Below are positions 20,932-30,484 of a stretch of DNA of 64,000 bases, piece by piece. Each line of letters begins with the position of its first letter. Position 1 is the stretch's first letter. The notes beneath the pieces are model-generated. The model saw only the letters and a list, made by a program, of their open reading frames with translations. It made no database searches and was not told the DNA's origin. The stretch lies in NCBI RefSeq assembly GCF_901827185.1, contig NZ_LR594671.1, positions 2,108,001-2,172,000 on the forward strand, written 5' to 3'. This DNA is from Variovorax sp. PBL-E5. GTDB lineage: Bacteria; Pseudomonadota; Gammaproteobacteria; Burkholderiales; Burkholderiaceae_C. A program made the position numbers and the translations under genes.

Positions 20932-21894
20932 ATGTCCAAGCTTCCTGCGGTGCTCGCGAACCTGCCGCTGCCCATCATCGGCTCGCCGCTGTTCATCATC
21001 AGCAATCCCAAGCTCGTGGTCGCACAGTGCAAGGCCGGCGTGGTGGGTGCGATGCCGGCGCTCAATGCACGACCGGCCTCGCAGCTCGACGACTGGCTGG
21101 CCGAGATCACCGAAGAACTCGCCGCCCACGACAAGGCCCATCCCGACCGGCCCGCCGCGCCCTTTGCGATCAACCAGATCGTTCACAAGAGCAACGACCG
21201 GCTCGAGCACGACATGGAGATGGTCGTGAAGTACAAGGTGCCGATCGTCATCACCTCGCTGGGCGCGCGCACCGACGTCAACGATGCGGTCCACGGCTAC
21301 GGCGGCATCACGCTGCACGACATCATCAACAACAGCTTCGCACGCAAGGCGATCGAGAAGGGCGCCGACGGCGTCATCGCGGTGGCGGCCGGTGCCGGCG
21401 GCCATGCGGGCGTGAAGAGCCCGTTCGCGCTGATCCAGGAAATCCGCCAATGGTTCGACGGGCCGCTCGTGCTGTCGGGCGCCATCGCCACCGGCGGCGC
21501 GGTGCTTGCGGCGCAGGCCATGGGCGCCGACCTGGCCTACATCGGCACCGCCTTCATCGCGACCGAGGAAGCGCGCGCCAGCGATGCCTACAAGCAGGCC
21601 ATCGTCGACGGCAGCTCGGACGACATCGTCTATTCGAACCTCTTCACCGGCGTGCACGGCAACTACCTCGCGCCCAGCATCGTGGCCGCCGGCATGGACC
21701 CGGCCAACCTGCCCGAGGGCGACGTGAAGACCATGAACTTCGGCGGCGGCGAAGGCAGCAAGGCCAAGGCCTGGAAGGACATCTGGGGCTCGGGCCAAGG
21801 CATCGGCGCGGTGACCGAGGTCGCGAGCGCCGCTGCCTTCGTCGAGAGGCTCAGGCGCGAGTATTTCGAAGCGCGGCGCCGCCTTGCACTCTGA
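20932..21894 (+). CDS. Nitronate monooxygenase-like FMN enzyme
   Basis: A 320-residue TIM-barrel FMN protein of the nitronate monooxygenase / 2-nitropropane dioxygenase superfamily. Visible parts are the opening PLPIIGSPLFIISNPKLVVAQCKAGVVGAMPAL, the AAGAGGHAG phosphate-binding stretch, SGAIATGGAVLAAQAMGADLAYIGTAF and the C-terminal GxxG loop. Members oxidise nitronates or act as enoyl reductases. Its place right behind an acyl-CoA dehydrogenase (51-bp gap) suggests a role in fatty-acyl metabolism, but this is inference. A second family member lies at 43581-44618. Confidence 0.9.
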   Translation: MSKLPAVLANLPLPIIGSPLFIISNPKLVVAQCKAGVVGAMPALNARPASQLDDWLAEITEELAAHDKAHPDRPAAPFAINQIVHKSNDRLEHDMEMVVKYKVPIVITSLGARTDVNDAVHGYGGITLHDIINNSFARKAIEKGADGVIAVAAGAGGHAGVKSPFALIQEIRQWFDGPLVLSGAIATGGAVLAAQAMGADLAYIGTAFIATEEARASDAYKQAIVDGSSDDIVYSNLFTGVHGNYLAPSIVAAGMDPANLPEGDVKTMNFGGGEGSKAKAWKDIWGSGQGIGAVTEVASAAAFVERLRREYFEARRRLAL

Positions 21895-21904
21895 CGCCGC
21901 GGCC

Positions 21905-23041
21905 ATGCCGGAGCCCCGGACGGCGTCGGGGCGCATGCCGCTGCTCGATGCGGTGAAGGGGCTGGCCTGCGTGATGATCGTCTGGCATCACCTCTCGCGC
22001 TACGGGCCGATGCCGGTGGTCGCATCGCCGCTCGCGCCCGGCCTGTTCGACTGGCTGTCGCAGAACGGCCGGCTCGCGGTGCAGGTGTTTCTGGTGCTGG
22101 CCGGCTTCCTCGCGGCAGGCAGCCTCGCGCCCGATGGCGCGATGCGCGTGGATCGGCCGTGGGCCCGTGTGTTCCAGCGCTACGGCCGGTTGGCGATGCC
22201 CTACCTCGCAACGCTTACTTTCAGCGTGCTGGTCGCTGCGCTGGTGCGGCCCTGGCTCGACGACGAAGCCGTGCCGGGCGCACCGGGACTGATGCAGTTG
22301 CTGGCGCATGGCCTGCTGCTGCAGGACCTGCTCGGCTACGAGGCGCTGTCGACCGGCGTCTGGTATGTGGCGATCGACTTCCAGCTCTTCGTGCTGGCGC
22401 TGGCGGCGATTGCGTTGTCGGAGCTGATGCAGCGGCGCTGGTCGGTGCGGCCCGAGCGCTCGCGCTGGCTGGTGGTGGCACTCGTGATGGCGCTGGTCAT
22501 GGCCTCGCTGGCGGTGTTCAACCGCGAAGAGGTGCTCGATGTCACGGCCTTCTATTTCTTCGGCTCCTATGGCCTGGGCATGCTGGTGTTCTGGATCGGC
22601 CGCGCCACGCGGCGCAGCACCTGGCGCTTCGCGATGCTGCTGCTGGCGCTGATGGGCGGCGCGGCGCTGGCACTCGAATGGCGCAGCCGCATCGCCGTGG
22701 CGCTGGTCACGGCGCTCGCCGTGGCGCTGGTGCAGCATCGTGACGGCCTTGCGCCGGCGGCATGGCCGCGCATCGGCGCGCCGCTGGTGCGGCTCGGGCG
22801 CATTTCGTATTCGCTGTTTCTCATCCACTTCCCGGTGTTGCTGCTGGTGAGCGCGGTGGTCAGCCGCTTCGCGCCCGCCGGACCCTGGGTCGATCTGCTG
22901 GGCCTGCTGGCGACCTTCGTGCTGTCGATCGCGGCCGCGGCGCTCCTGTACCGGTGGGTGGAATCGCGGCCCGCCACCTGGCGCGCCGTGCTGGGGATGT
23001 TCGCAGCGCTGCTGGTCTGCGGCGCGATCGTCTCGGTCTAG
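21905..23041 (+). CDS. Acyltransferase-3 family membrane protein
   Basis: A 378-residue integral membrane O-acyltransferase (acyltransferase 3 / NodX-like). About ten hydrophobic helices are spread along the chain, and the family opening LLDAVKGLACVMIVWHHLSRYG contains the conserved His. A late RISYSLFLIHFPVLLL motif is also typical. These proteins acetylate or otherwise acylate surface sugars. The ATG at 21905 is 8 bp past the preceding stop; a TTG at 21884 is possible. The stop overlaps the end of a convergent glycosyltransferase gene by 4 bp, which fits a surface-polysaccharide theme. Confidence 0.88.
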   Translation: MPEPRTASGRMPLLDAVKGLACVMIVWHHLSRYGPMPVVASPLAPGLFDWLSQNGRLAVQVFLVLAGFLAAGSLAPDGAMRVDRPWARVFQRYGRLAMPYLATLTFSVLVAALVRPWLDDEAVPGAPGLMQLLAHGLLLQDLLGYEALSTGVWYVAIDFQLFVLALAAIALSELMQRRWSVRPERSRWLVVALVMALVMASLAVFNREEVLDVTAFYFFGSYGLGMLVFWIGRATRRSTWRFAMLLLALMGGAALALEWRSRIAVALVTALAVALVQHRDGLAPAAWPRIGAPLVRLGRISYSLFLIHFPVLLLVSAVVSRFAPAGPWVDLLGLLATFVLSIAAAALLYRWVESRPATWRAVLGMFAALLVCGAIVSV

Positions 23042-24153
23042 CGCGGGCGCGACGCGGCGCCGAGTGCGTTCGCGTAATGCGCCGAAAAGCGCGCGGCCAC
23101 CGAGTCCCAGTCGTAGCGTTTGGCGCTGTGCTGGGCTGCGTTCGACATCGCCTCGCAGCGCGGCGCATCGAGGCTTGCGATCTCGCGCACCACGGCCAGA
23201 TCGCCGGCGCCGCCGTCGAAGTCGAGGAAGAAGCCGTTGACGGCGCGCTCGACGAAACCGTTGATCGGCTTCATGTCGCGGCAGACCACGATCTTGCCGG
23301 CCGCCATGGCTTCGAGGATGCCGACGCCGAAGCCTTCGTACTCGCTGCCGGTGATGAAGACGGTGCGCTGCTGCAATTCCCGCAGCAGCGCATCGTCCTC
23401 GATGTAGGGATGCATGCGGATCGAGGCGCCGAGCTGCAGGGCCTCGATCTTCGCCTTGAACGATTCGCCCAGATGGTCGAAATCGGGGCCGGCGATCAGC
23501 AGGTCGATGGCGATGCCATGGTCCCGCGCCAGCGCGACGGTGTCGATCACGGCGTCGATGCGCTTGTTGGCGGACCAGCGGCCCCAGTAGATCCACCTCG
23601 TCGGATCGGCCGCGCCGGTGCGGCGGCCGTTCTGGAATTTCGCGTAGGCGATGCCGTTCTCGCACTTCTCGACCCGGTCCGAGAAGCGGCTGAAATAGGC
23701 GGTGTCCGATTCGCTGCTGCCGAGGATCCGGCGGTAGTGGCCCAGCAGGCGCCGCATCAGCACATGCTCGTGCAGCCACTTGATGGCCGGGTACTTCTGC
23801 GTGTGATGAAAGCCGCCGTGCGTGCTGAGCACCGCGGGAATGCGGCCGGCCTGCAGCAGCACGTTGCCGGTGATCATCATCAGCTGCGGGTCGTGCACAT
23901 GCAGCAGGTCGTAGCCCGCGGCCAGGCGGCCGAAGCCGCGCGCGTAGCCGGCCAGGCGATTGCCGAGCACCGGCACCCGGTACACGTCGAGCCCGTCGTG
24001 CTGGCTCACCGAGAACGCCGGATGGTTGGCCGAGACGTGCGCCACGTCGACCTGGATGCCCGGGCCGCCGGTTCGCATCGCCAGTTCGCGCACCACCGAC
24101 TCGATGCCCCCGACTTCGGGGAAATAGGTCGGCGTGATCGAAAGGATCTTCAT
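23038..24153 (-). CDS. Glycosyltransferase family 4 (GT-B fold)
   Basis: A 371-residue GT-B glycosyltransferase. The N-terminal acceptor lobe opens with MKILSITPTYFPEVGGIESVV, where the GGIE/S loop is typical. The C-terminal nucleotide-sugar lobe shows the EX7E motif in GSEYEGFGVGILEAMAAGKIVV. It transfers a sugar from a nucleotide donor to a lipid-linked or surface glycan, but which one cannot be told. It is followed upstream, 11 bp away, by a Gfo/Idh/MocA gene on the same strand, and the two are probably co-transcribed. Confidence 0.92.
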   Translation of the reverse strand: MKILSITPTYFPEVGGIESVVRELAMRTGGPGIQVDVAHVSANHPAFSVSQHDGLDVYRVPVLGNRLAGYARGFGRLAAGYDLLHVHDPQLMMITGNVLLQAGRIPAVLSTHGGFHHTQKYPAIKWLHEHVLMRRLLGHYRRILGSSESDTAYFSRFSDRVEKCENGIAYAKFQNGRRTGAADPTRWIYWGRWSANKRIDAVIDTVALARDHGIAIDLLIAGPDFDHLGESFKAKIEALQLGASIRMHPYIEDDALLRELQQRTVFITGSEYEGFGVGILEAMAAGKIVVCRDMKPINGFVERAVNGFFLDFDGGAGDLAVVREIASLDAPRCEAMSNAAQHSAKRYDWDSVAARFSAHYANALGAASRPR

Positions 24154-24164
24154 GGCGCGCGGTT

Positions 24165-25223
24165 TCAGCCGGCCTGCACGTCGATGGCGCGTCCCAGTTT
24201 GGCGCTTTGCGCCAGGGCTTCGATCGTGGCGGCGATGTCGATGCTGGCCGCGGCCGCGCGCGCGATGCCCTCGAAGTCGCGCCGCGCGATGACGGCCGCA
24301 AAGGCCTCGGCCGCGAAGCGGAAGCCGCTGCCGGTGGCCGACTGGAGGTTTTCGAAGGGGACGGTGCCGGCCGTGCCGCGCCGCAGCCGCAGTTGGCTGG
24401 GCAGGTAGCCGTGGGCATCGCCGGCGGGCTCGGCGCTGGTGTGATTCAGGAACTCGGTTTCGATCGTGCCTTGCGTGCCGGCGATCATGGCGCGCCGATG
24501 CATGGCGCTGTCCATCGCGCAGTCGAACTGCGCGCGCCGTCCGTCAGCGTAGAGCAGCGTGGCTGCGAGGCTGATGTCCACGCCGCTGTCGGCCCAGCTC
24601 GCGTCGGCCTGCACGCGCTGCGGCGCACAGCCCATGACGAGGCGGATCAGGCTCAGCGGATAGCTGCCCGCATCCAGCAGCGCGCCGCCGCCGAGTTCGG
24701 GGTTCATGCGGATGTTGCCCTGCGGCTTGGCAAGGTTGAACCCGAAGCTCGCCTGCACCGAGCGCACCGTGCCGATCGCGCCCTCGCGCAGCAGCGCGAG
24801 CATGTCGCCGGTCTGCGGCTGGAAGTAGTAGGGGTAGGCTTCCAGCAGCATGACGCCATGACGCGCAGCCGCATCGAACATCGAGCGCGCCTCGGCCGCG
24901 CCCAGTGCCAGCGGCTTCTCGCACAGCACGTGCTTGCCGGCTTCGGCCGCCCGGATGGCCCATTCGGCATGCAGGCTGTTGGGCAGCGGAATGTAGATGG
25001 CGTCGATGCCGGGGTCCGACAGCAGCGCTTCGTAAGTGCCGTGGTGCCGGCCGATCGCATGGTCGGCGGCAAAGGCGGCCGCGGTCTCTGCATTGCGGCT
25101 CGCGACGGCGTCGACGCGCACCTTGCGGCTGGGGGCGACGTCGCGCGCGAACTGCCTGGCGATGTTGGCGCAGCCGAGGATGCCGATGCGCAGGGCGGAA
25201 GGGGTGGACCGGGTTGTTTTCAA
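24165..25223 (-). CDS. Gfo/Idh/MocA-family NAD(P)-dependent oxidoreductase
   Basis: A 352-residue oxidoreductase acting on sugars or sugar derivatives. The N-terminal Rossmann fold has LRIGILGCANIARQF, the loop CEKPLALG carries the conserved catalytic Lys, and a C-terminal alpha/beta domain follows. The start is set at the TTG at 25223 because AGGA lies 9 bp upstream and the usual N-terminal length results. An ATG at 25304 in the same frame would add 27 residues without homology. It shares a leftward transcript with the glycosyltransferase gene. Confidence 0.9.
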   Translation of the reverse strand: MKTTRSTPSALRIGILGCANIARQFARDVAPSRKVRVDAVASRNAETAAAFAADHAIGRHHGTYEALLSDPGIDAIYIPLPNSLHAEWAIRAAEAGKHVLCEKPLALGAAEARSMFDAAARHGVMLLEAYPYYFQPQTGDMLALLREGAIGTVRSVQASFGFNLAKPQGNIRMNPELGGGALLDAGSYPLSLIRLVMGCAPQRVQADASWADSGVDISLAATLLYADGRRAQFDCAMDSAMHRRAMIAGTQGTIETEFLNHTSAEPAGDAHGYLPSQLRLRRGTAGTVPFENLQSATGSGFRFAAEAFAAVIARRDFEGIARAAAASIDIAATIEALAQSAKLGRAIDVQAG

Positions 25224-25344
25224 GTGGCTATTCCTGTCGAGAAGCGCTTCGTCGCAATATGAATTTATTCTCCCATGCTCAGCCGCTGCCGGGTTTGCGG
25301 GCATTCATCGCCAACGCGCAAGGAGCGTGGAATGACCAACGAAT

Positions 25345-25452
25345 GGGCCGACCCTCTCCGCCACCCGCGACCTGATCGGGAACTGGGACGTGTGGCGTGA
25401 CGCCGGCTGCTGGGAGCGCTTCAGGACCGTCTGGCATGGCGACGGCGTGAGG
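25345..25452 (+). pseudogene. Remnant of an NTF2/SnoaL-like protein gene
   Basis: Reading + from 25345 gives about 36 residues including LSATRDLIGNWDVWRDAG and CWERFRTVWHGDG. This resembles the first helix and strand of small NTF2-like (SnoaL) proteins, which often contain a DxGDWERF-type stretch. The likely ATG at 25332 is in another frame, and past about 25452 the sequence merges into the cupin gene's 3' end. So both a frameshift and loss of the C-terminal three quarters are implied. Confidence 0.4.
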
Positions 25453-25466
25453 AGGCGAGACGCCGC

Positions 25467-25889
25467 CTATTCCCAAGGCGTGGGCGCGGGGACCTCGCAG
25501 GCTGGCTCGACGTCGATGCTCTTGAAGTCGGCCGGCGACACGATCTCCAGGTATTCCATGTCGGGCGAGTAGTCGAACAGGTAGTGCCGGATGCCGGGGC
25601 GCTGGTGCACCACATCGCCGGCTTCGACCAGCGTCTCCTGGTCCTCGTACATGAAGCGGGCCCAGCCCTTCACCATGATCACGATCTGGAAGTCCGCCTC
25701 GTGCCGGTGCCAGCCGGTGCCCGCTTCCGGTGCCATGTTGGCCTTGACCAGGTGCGCGATCACCTTGCCGTGGGTCGCCTCGGCGATGCCCAGGTCGCGG
25801 TAGAGAAAGAAATCGCGCAACCCGCCCGGGACGAACGCGGTGTCGCCGGGCTTGACGTGGGAGAACTTCGTGTCGGTGCGGTCCAGCAT
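25467..25889 (-). CDS. Cupin domain protein
   Basis: A 140-residue single-cupin protein. Cupin motif 1 is seen as GTGWHRHEADFQIVIMVKG, with two of the usual His ligands and a Glu replaced by Asp-Phe-Gln spacing, and motif 2 as EAGDVVHQRPGIRHYLF. The metal and substrate are unknown; small cupins of this kind bind or isomerise small organic acids or act as sensors. The start at 25889 has a strong AAGGAG 7 bp upstream. It lies divergent from aroC and is probably transcribed alone. Confidence 0.85.
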   Translation of the reverse strand: MLDRTDTKFSHVKPGDTAFVPGGLRDFFLYRDLGIAEATHGKVIAHLVKANMAPEAGTGWHRHEADFQIVIMVKGWARFMYEDQETLVEAGDVVHQRPGIRHYLFDYSPDMEYLEIVSPADFKSIDVEPACEVPAPTPWE

Positions 25890-25996
25890 GTGTGCTCCTT
25901 CGGGGGTGGAATGCTGCGCTGCGCACGCATAAAGCGTTCCCGAAGGCACCGCGACCACGCGGGGCCGCAGGCCCTGCTCGGAGATAATCGCCGCCT

Positions 25997-27121
25997 ATGA
26001 GCGGCAACACCTTCGGACATCTCTTCGCGGTCACCAATTTCGGCGAATCGCACGGCCCTGCGATCGGCTGCGTCATCGACGGCTGCCCGCCCGGCATGGC
26101 GCTCAGCGAGGCCGACATCCAGGGCGACCTCGATCGCCGCCGCCCCGGCACCAGCCGCCATGTGACCCAGCGCAACGAACCCGATGCAGTGCAGATCCTG
26201 AGCGGCGTGTACGAGGGCAAGACCACCGGCACGCCGATCGCGCTGCTGATCCAGAACACCGACCAGCGCAGCAAGGACTACGGCCAGATCGCGCAGCAGT
26301 TCCGGCCCGGCCATGCCGACTTCACCTACTGGAAGAAGTACGGCATTCGCGATCCGCGCGGCGGCGGGCGGTCGTCGGCGCGGCTCACGGCGCCGATGGT
26401 CGCAGCCGGCGCGGTTGCCAAGAAGTGGCTGTTCGAGCGATACGGCACGGTGTTCCGCGGCTGCATGGCGCAGATCGGCGAGATCGTCATTCCCTTCGAG
26501 AGCTGGGACCACGTGGCGGCCAATCCCTTCTTCGCGCCGGTGGCCGATGTCTCGCACCTGGAGGCCTACATGGATGCGCTGCGCAAGGCCGGCGATTCGT
26601 GCGGTGCGCGCATCCGCGTGACCGCGTCGAAGGTGCCGGTCGGCCTCGGCGAGCCGCTGTTCGACAAGATGGACGCCGACATCGCGTGGGCGATGATGGG
26701 CATCAATGCCGTCAAGGGCGTCGAGATCGGCGCCGGCTTCGACAGCGTCGTGCAGCGCGGCACCGTGCATGGCGACTCGATCACGCCCGAGGGCTTCGTC
26801 ACCAACAACGCGGGCGGCACGCTCGGCGGCATCACCACGGGCCAGGATCTGGAGGTGGGCATCACCATCAAGCCGACCAGCTCGATCATCAGCCCGCGCC
26901 AGTCCATCGACGTCAACAACCAGCCGGTCGAGGTCGTCACCAAGGGCCGCCACGACCCCTGCGTCGGCATCCGCGCGACGCCGATCGCCGAGGCGATGCT
27001 GGCGCTGGTCGTGATGGAGCATGCGCTGCGCCACCGCGCCCAGTGCGGCGACGTGAACGTGCAGGCGCCGGCGGCACCGCCCGTCGGCGACGCATCGTCG
27101 CCGCAGGCATCGTTTCTCTGA
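25997..27121 (+). CDS. aroC: Chorismate synthase
   Basis: Last common step of aromatic amino acid synthesis: removes phosphate from 5-enolpyruvylshikimate 3-phosphate to give chorismate, using reduced FMN. It has 374 residues, close to the usual 360. The three signatures are present: [18 protein letters not shown] near the start, the RxSARLTA segment ([18 protein letters not shown]) and [26 protein letters not shown] near the end. The start at 25997 ([12 protein letters not shown]) is the standard N-terminus. The C-terminal tail of about 25 residues is less conserved. Confidence 0.97.
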   Translation: MSGNTFGHLFAVTNFGESHGPAIGCVIDGCPPGMALSEADIQGDLDRRRPGTSRHVTQRNEPDAVQILSGVYEGKTTGTPIALLIQNTDQRSKDYGQIAQQFRPGHADFTYWKKYGIRDPRGGGRSSARLTAPMVAAGAVAKKWLFERYGTVFRGCMAQIGEIVIPFESWDHVAANPFFAPVADVSHLEAYMDALRKAGDSCGARIRVTASKVPVGLGEPLFDKMDADIAWAMMGINAVKGVEIGAGFDSVVQRGTVHGDSITPEGFVTNNAGGTLGGITTGQDLEVGITIKPTSSIISPRQSIDVNNQPVEVVTKGRHDPCVGIRATPIAEAMLALVVMEHALRHRAQCGDVNVQAPAAPPVGDASSPQASFL

Positions 27122-27136
27122 GCGGCTCCGCGCGGC

Positions 27137-27355
27137 TTGACGTTGCTGCCGGTGCGCATCCAGCGCGGCGATGCGGTGCGCGCCAAGCTGGCTGCATTGG
27201 GATTGACCACCGAGGACGTGCGCGATGCGGTGGACTGGGCGCGGCAAGGCGCCGTGTCGCCCGTGCTGGCGGTCGCTGAACCCGACACCGCCCACGGCGC
27301 TTCGCGCCCCAAGCCATCCGCCTTGTCTTCGCGCAAGCCAAAGCGCAAGGACTGA
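27137..27355 (+). CDS. Small putative antitoxin upstream of a PIN toxin gene
   Basis: A 72-residue protein with a TTG start. Its middle, AVRAKLAALGLTTEDVRDAVDWARQG, looks like an amphipathic helical antitoxin core, and the tail is basic. The next frame (PIN-domain protein) begins 4 bp after its stop, the order and spacing typical of VapBC-like toxin-antitoxin pairs. I do not recognise a specific DNA-binding fold. The toxin partner is frameshifted, so the antitoxin may now have no partner. Confidence 0.55.
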   Translation: MTLLPVRIQRGDAVRAKLAALGLTTEDVRDAVDWARQGAVSPVLAVAEPDTAHGASRPKPSALSSRKPKRKD

Positions 27356-27359
27356 CCGG

Positions 27360-27771
27360 GTGGCCGTGCGGCGTGTCGTGTTCGACACCAACGTGGTCCT
27401 CTCGGCACTGCTCTTCGGCGGCAAGGCGACCCGCGCGCTGCGCGACATCTGGCAGCAGGGCGGCTGCGCGCCGCTGGTCAGCACCGCGACCGCGGCCGAA
27501 CTGGTGCGCGTGCTGGCCTATCGGAAGTTCCGGCTCTCGCCGGCGGAGCGGGAAGCTGCTCGCCGACGACCTGCCTTGCACGCAGGTCGTGAAGCTGCCC
27601 GATCCGCCGCCGGCCGTGCCGGCCTGCCGCGATCCCTTCGATCTGCCATTCCTGCAGCTGGCCGCCGCGGGCAAGGCGGTGCTGGTCACCGGCGATCGCG
27701 ATCTGCTCGTGCTGGCAGGCGCTACAACATTCCCCATCGTCGGCATCGAGGCGTTCATCGTGCGACGATGA
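27360..27771 (+). pseudogene. PIN-domain toxin gene, frameshifted
   Basis: From the GTG at 27360 the frame encodes AVRRVVFDTNVVLSALLFGG and continues to RLSPAERE near 27554. The rest of the PIN fold (KLLADDLPCTQVVKLPD, CRDPFDLPFLQLAAAGKAVLVTGDRDLLVLAG) lies in a different frame, ending at 27771. One extra G in the GGG at 27550-27552 explains the break. Joined, the product would have about 137 residues, the normal size for this PIN family, with the acidic residues of FDTN, RDPFD and GDRD kept. PIN toxins are RNases. A sequencing error is possible. Confidence 0.75.
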
Positions 27772-27889
27772 CCCGGCCGGCGCAGCCAGGCCCCTTCGGG
27801 AAACACCGCGGATCCGGCTTTGCCGGTCCGCCGGTGTTGCCCCCTGCAAGGGGGTACAGAGCCGCACGAAGTGGGCGTGGCTGGGGGGT
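27772..27889 (+). repeat. 118-bp dispersed intergenic element, copy A
   Basis: Matches 47824-47941 in inverse orientation over 118 bp without gaps, with seven mismatches by eye. It contains a long imperfect hairpin (outer arms AACACCG / CGGTGTT, inner arms around CCGGC-TTT-GCCGG) and a CCCCCT-GCA-AGGGGG hairpin. It fills exactly the gap between the PIN gene stop and the stop codon of the convergent PfkB kinase, so it may act as a bidirectional terminator. Confidence 0.85.
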
Positions 27890-28815
27890 CAATCGATTTC
27901 AGCGCGGCGCGGCATGTCGGCCCCGCGGCGCGAGCAGGTGATCGCGGCTGCCCGCGCAGCGAAGTGCAGCAGCGCGCCGAGCGACACCGTGTCGAGGTTC
28001 GACAGAGCCTCGGGCGTCAGCGCATCGTGCTCGTCCAGCCAGGTGAGCAGCGCGGCCTGGAAGGTGTCGCCGGCACCGACGGTATCGACCACCTGCGTCT
28101 TCGGCGACGGCGCATCGGCCTGCGCCGCCCGGGTCCATGCGCTCGCGCCCTGACCACCGCGCGTCACCGCCACCAGCGCCGCGCCCTGCGCGAGCCAGCG
28201 CGCCGCGACCTGTTCCGGCGTTTCGGCCGGGTAGAGCAGGCCCAGGTCCTCGTCGCTGACCTTGACCAGGTGCGCGATCGAGACCATCTGCTCGACCACC
28301 GCACGCCAGTGCGCGAGGTCCGAATCGACATTGAGCCGCACGTTGGGGTCGTAGGCGATCAGCCGCTGCGCGCGCTCGCGCGCTGCCAGCGCGCGCAGGG
28401 CGCTGCCGACCGGCTCGACCGCGAGCGCGTAGGAGCCGAACTGCAGCACCCGCGTCGCCGGCGGCAGCGCGGGCAGCGTGTCGGTCGTGATCTGGCGGTC
28501 CGCCGCGCCGTTGCCGTGGAAGGCATAGCGCGGCACGCCGTTGGCATCGACACTGACGACGCTGAGCGTGCTCGGCGCGTCGTTGCGCAGCACCAGCGAG
28601 GTGTCCACGCCCTCGGCACGCAGCGAGGCCAGCAGCCGCTCGCCGGGCGCATCGGTCGACAGTCCGGCCAGGAAGGCCACAGGCCGCGCCAGCCGCGCCA
28701 GCCCCTGCGCCACGTTGAGCGGCGAGCCGCCGATGCGCGCGTCGAGCGCGAGGCCGGTCGGCGTCGATGCGCCCACGTAGACATCCATCAATGCTTCGCC
28801 GCAGACCACGAACAT
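27889..28815 (-). CDS. PfkB-family carbohydrate kinase (fructokinase-like)
   Basis: A 308-residue ribokinase/PfkB sugar kinase. Motif 1 is GGSPLNVAQGLARLARPVAF (GG in the substrate lid) and motif 2 is DTVGAGDTFQAALLTWL, with the catalytic Asp in GAGD and the anion hole. The start at 28815 (MFVVCGEALMD) has AAGGA 9 bp upstream, and the long upstream open frame has no coding character. The set of motifs and length suggest fructokinase, but no sugar transporter or hydrolase is adjacent to confirm this. Confidence 0.88.
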   Translation of the reverse strand: MFVVCGEALMDVYVGASTPTGLALDARIGGSPLNVAQGLARLARPVAFLAGLSTDAPGERLLASLRAEGVDTSLVLRNDAPSTLSVVSVDANGVPRYAFHGNGAADRQITTDTLPALPPATRVLQFGSYALAVEPVGSALRALAARERAQRLIAYDPNVRLNVDSDLAHWRAVVEQMVSIAHLVKVSDEDLGLLYPAETPEQVAARWLAQGAALVAVTRGGQGASAWTRAAQADAPSPKTQVVDTVGAGDTFQAALLTWLDEHDALTPEALSNLDTVSLGALLHFAARAAAITCSRRGADMPRRAEID

Positions 28816-29019
28816 TTGCTGTCCTTTCGAATTGCACCGCCCGGTATTGTCGCCCGCGCCGACGCGCAGACCCCGCTCGGGACGCTGCGGCGGCGATAGG
28901 GTAAAAACGCGGGGTCCGGCGCCCGCGCGTTCGTCCTGCCGCCGCGCATCCCGAACGCTGCCCGAGCCCGCCGCGTCGCGCTTCGCCTCCCGTTTCAAGA
29001 AACCAAGGAAAGTATTTCC

Positions 29020-30477
29020 ATGACCTCCGCCTCTTCCTCCACTCCCTACACCGACACCCGCCTGCTGATCGACGGCCAATGGGCCGATGCCGCCAGCGGC
29101 AAGACCCTCGACGTGGTCAACCCCGCCACCGGCAAGGCCATCGGCAAGGTCGCCCATGCCGGCATCGTGGACCTCGACCGCGCGCTCGCCTCCGCCCAGC
29201 GCGGCTTCGAGGCCTGGAAGAACACGCCGGCGCCCACGCGCGCCACGACGATGCGCAAGGCCGCGGGATTGATCCGCGAGCGCGCCGACACCATTGCCGC
29301 GCTGCTGACGCAGGAGCAGGGCAAGCCGCTGGCCGAGGCGCGCGGCGAGGTGCTCGCGGCGGCCGAGATCATCGAATGGTTCGCCGACGAAGGCCGGCGC
29401 GTGTATGGCCGCATCGTGCCCTCGCGCAACCTCGCGGTGCAGCAGCTGGTGCTGAAGGAAGCGGTGGGTCCGGTGGCGGCCTTCACGCCGTGGAATTTTC
29501 CGGTCAACCAGATCGTTCGCAAGCTCGGCGCGGCGCTCGCGACCGGCTGCTCCTTCCTCGTGAAGGCGCCCGAGGAAACGCCGGCCTCGCCGGCCGCGCT
29601 GCTGCAGGCCTTCGTCGATGCGGGCGTGCCACCCGGCACCGTAGGCCTAGTGTTCGGCGATCCGGCCGAGATCTCGAACTACCTCATCGCGCACCCGATC
29701 ATCCGCAAGGTCACCTTCACCGGCTCGACGCCGGTCGGCAAGCAGCTCGCGGCGCTGGCCGGCGCGCACATGAAGCGCGTCACCATGGAACTCGGCGGCC
29801 ACGCGCCGGTGATCATTGCCGAGGACGCCGACGTGGCGCTGGCCGTGAAGGCCGCGGGCGCCGCCAAGTTCCGCAATGCCGGGCAGGTCTGCATCTCGCC
29901 GACCCGCTTCCTGGTGCACAACAGCCTGCGCGAGGAGTTCTCGCGCGCGCTGGTCAAGCATGCCGAAAGCCTCAAGCTCGGCGACGGCCTGGCCGAGGGC
30001 ACGACGCTCGGCCCGCTGGCCAATTCGCGCCGCCTCACGGCCATGGCGAAGGTGATGGACGACGCGCGCGCCAAGGGCGCCAAGATCGCGACCGGCGGCG
30101 AGCGCATCGGCGACGCCGGCAACTTCTTTGCGCCCACCGTGCTGACCGATGTCTCGCTCGATGCCGACGTGTTCAACAACGAGCCTTTCGGTCCGGTGGC
30201 CGCGATCCGCGGCTTCGACACGCTGGAAGAGGCGATCACCGAAGCCAACCGCCTGCCTTTCGGTCTGGCGGGCTATGCCTTCACCAAGTCGATCAAGAAC
30301 GCGCACCTGCTCGGCCAGCGCCTCGAGCTCGGCATGCTGTGGGTCAACCAGCCTGCGATGCCCTCGGCCGAGATGCCTTTCGGCGGCGTGAAGGATTCGG
30401 GCTACGGTTCGGAAGGCGGTCCGGAAGCGCTGGAGTCGTACCTGGTCACCAAGTCGGTGTCGATCCTCGGGGTTTGA
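29020..30477 (+). CDS. NAD(P)-dependent succinate-semialdehyde dehydrogenase-like enzyme
   Basis: Aldehyde dehydrogenase of 485 residues. The cofactor and catalytic motifs are [19 protein letters not shown], the Glu in [13 protein letters not shown] and the catalytic Cys in [12 protein letters not shown]. The C-terminal [29 protein letters not shown] is characteristic of the GabD/SSADH group. It oxidises succinate semialdehyde or similar semialdehydes to acids. It is encoded divergently from the PfkB kinase (204 bp apart) and ends 7 bp from the stop of the convergent IclR gene. No gabT partner is seen. Confidence 0.9.
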   Translation: MTSASSSTPYTDTRLLIDGQWADAASGKTLDVVNPATGKAIGKVAHAGIVDLDRALASAQRGFEAWKNTPAPTRATTMRKAAGLIRERADTIAALLTQEQGKPLAEARGEVLAAAEIIEWFADEGRRVYGRIVPSRNLAVQQLVLKEAVGPVAAFTPWNFPVNQIVRKLGAALATGCSFLVKAPEETPASPAALLQAFVDAGVPPGTVGLVFGDPAEISNYLIAHPIIRKVTFTGSTPVGKQLAALAGAHMKRVTMELGGHAPVIIAEDADVALAVKAAGAAKFRNAGQVCISPTRFLVHNSLREEFSRALVKHAESLKLGDGLAEGTTLGPLANSRRLTAMAKVMDDARAKGAKIATGGERIGDAGNFFAPTVLTDVSLDADVFNNEPFGPVAAIRGFDTLEEAITEANRLPFGLAGYAFTKSIKNAHLLGQRLELGMLWVNQPAMPSAEMPFGGVKDSGYGSEGGPEALESYLVTKSVSILGV

Positions 30478-30484
30478 TCCGGCC

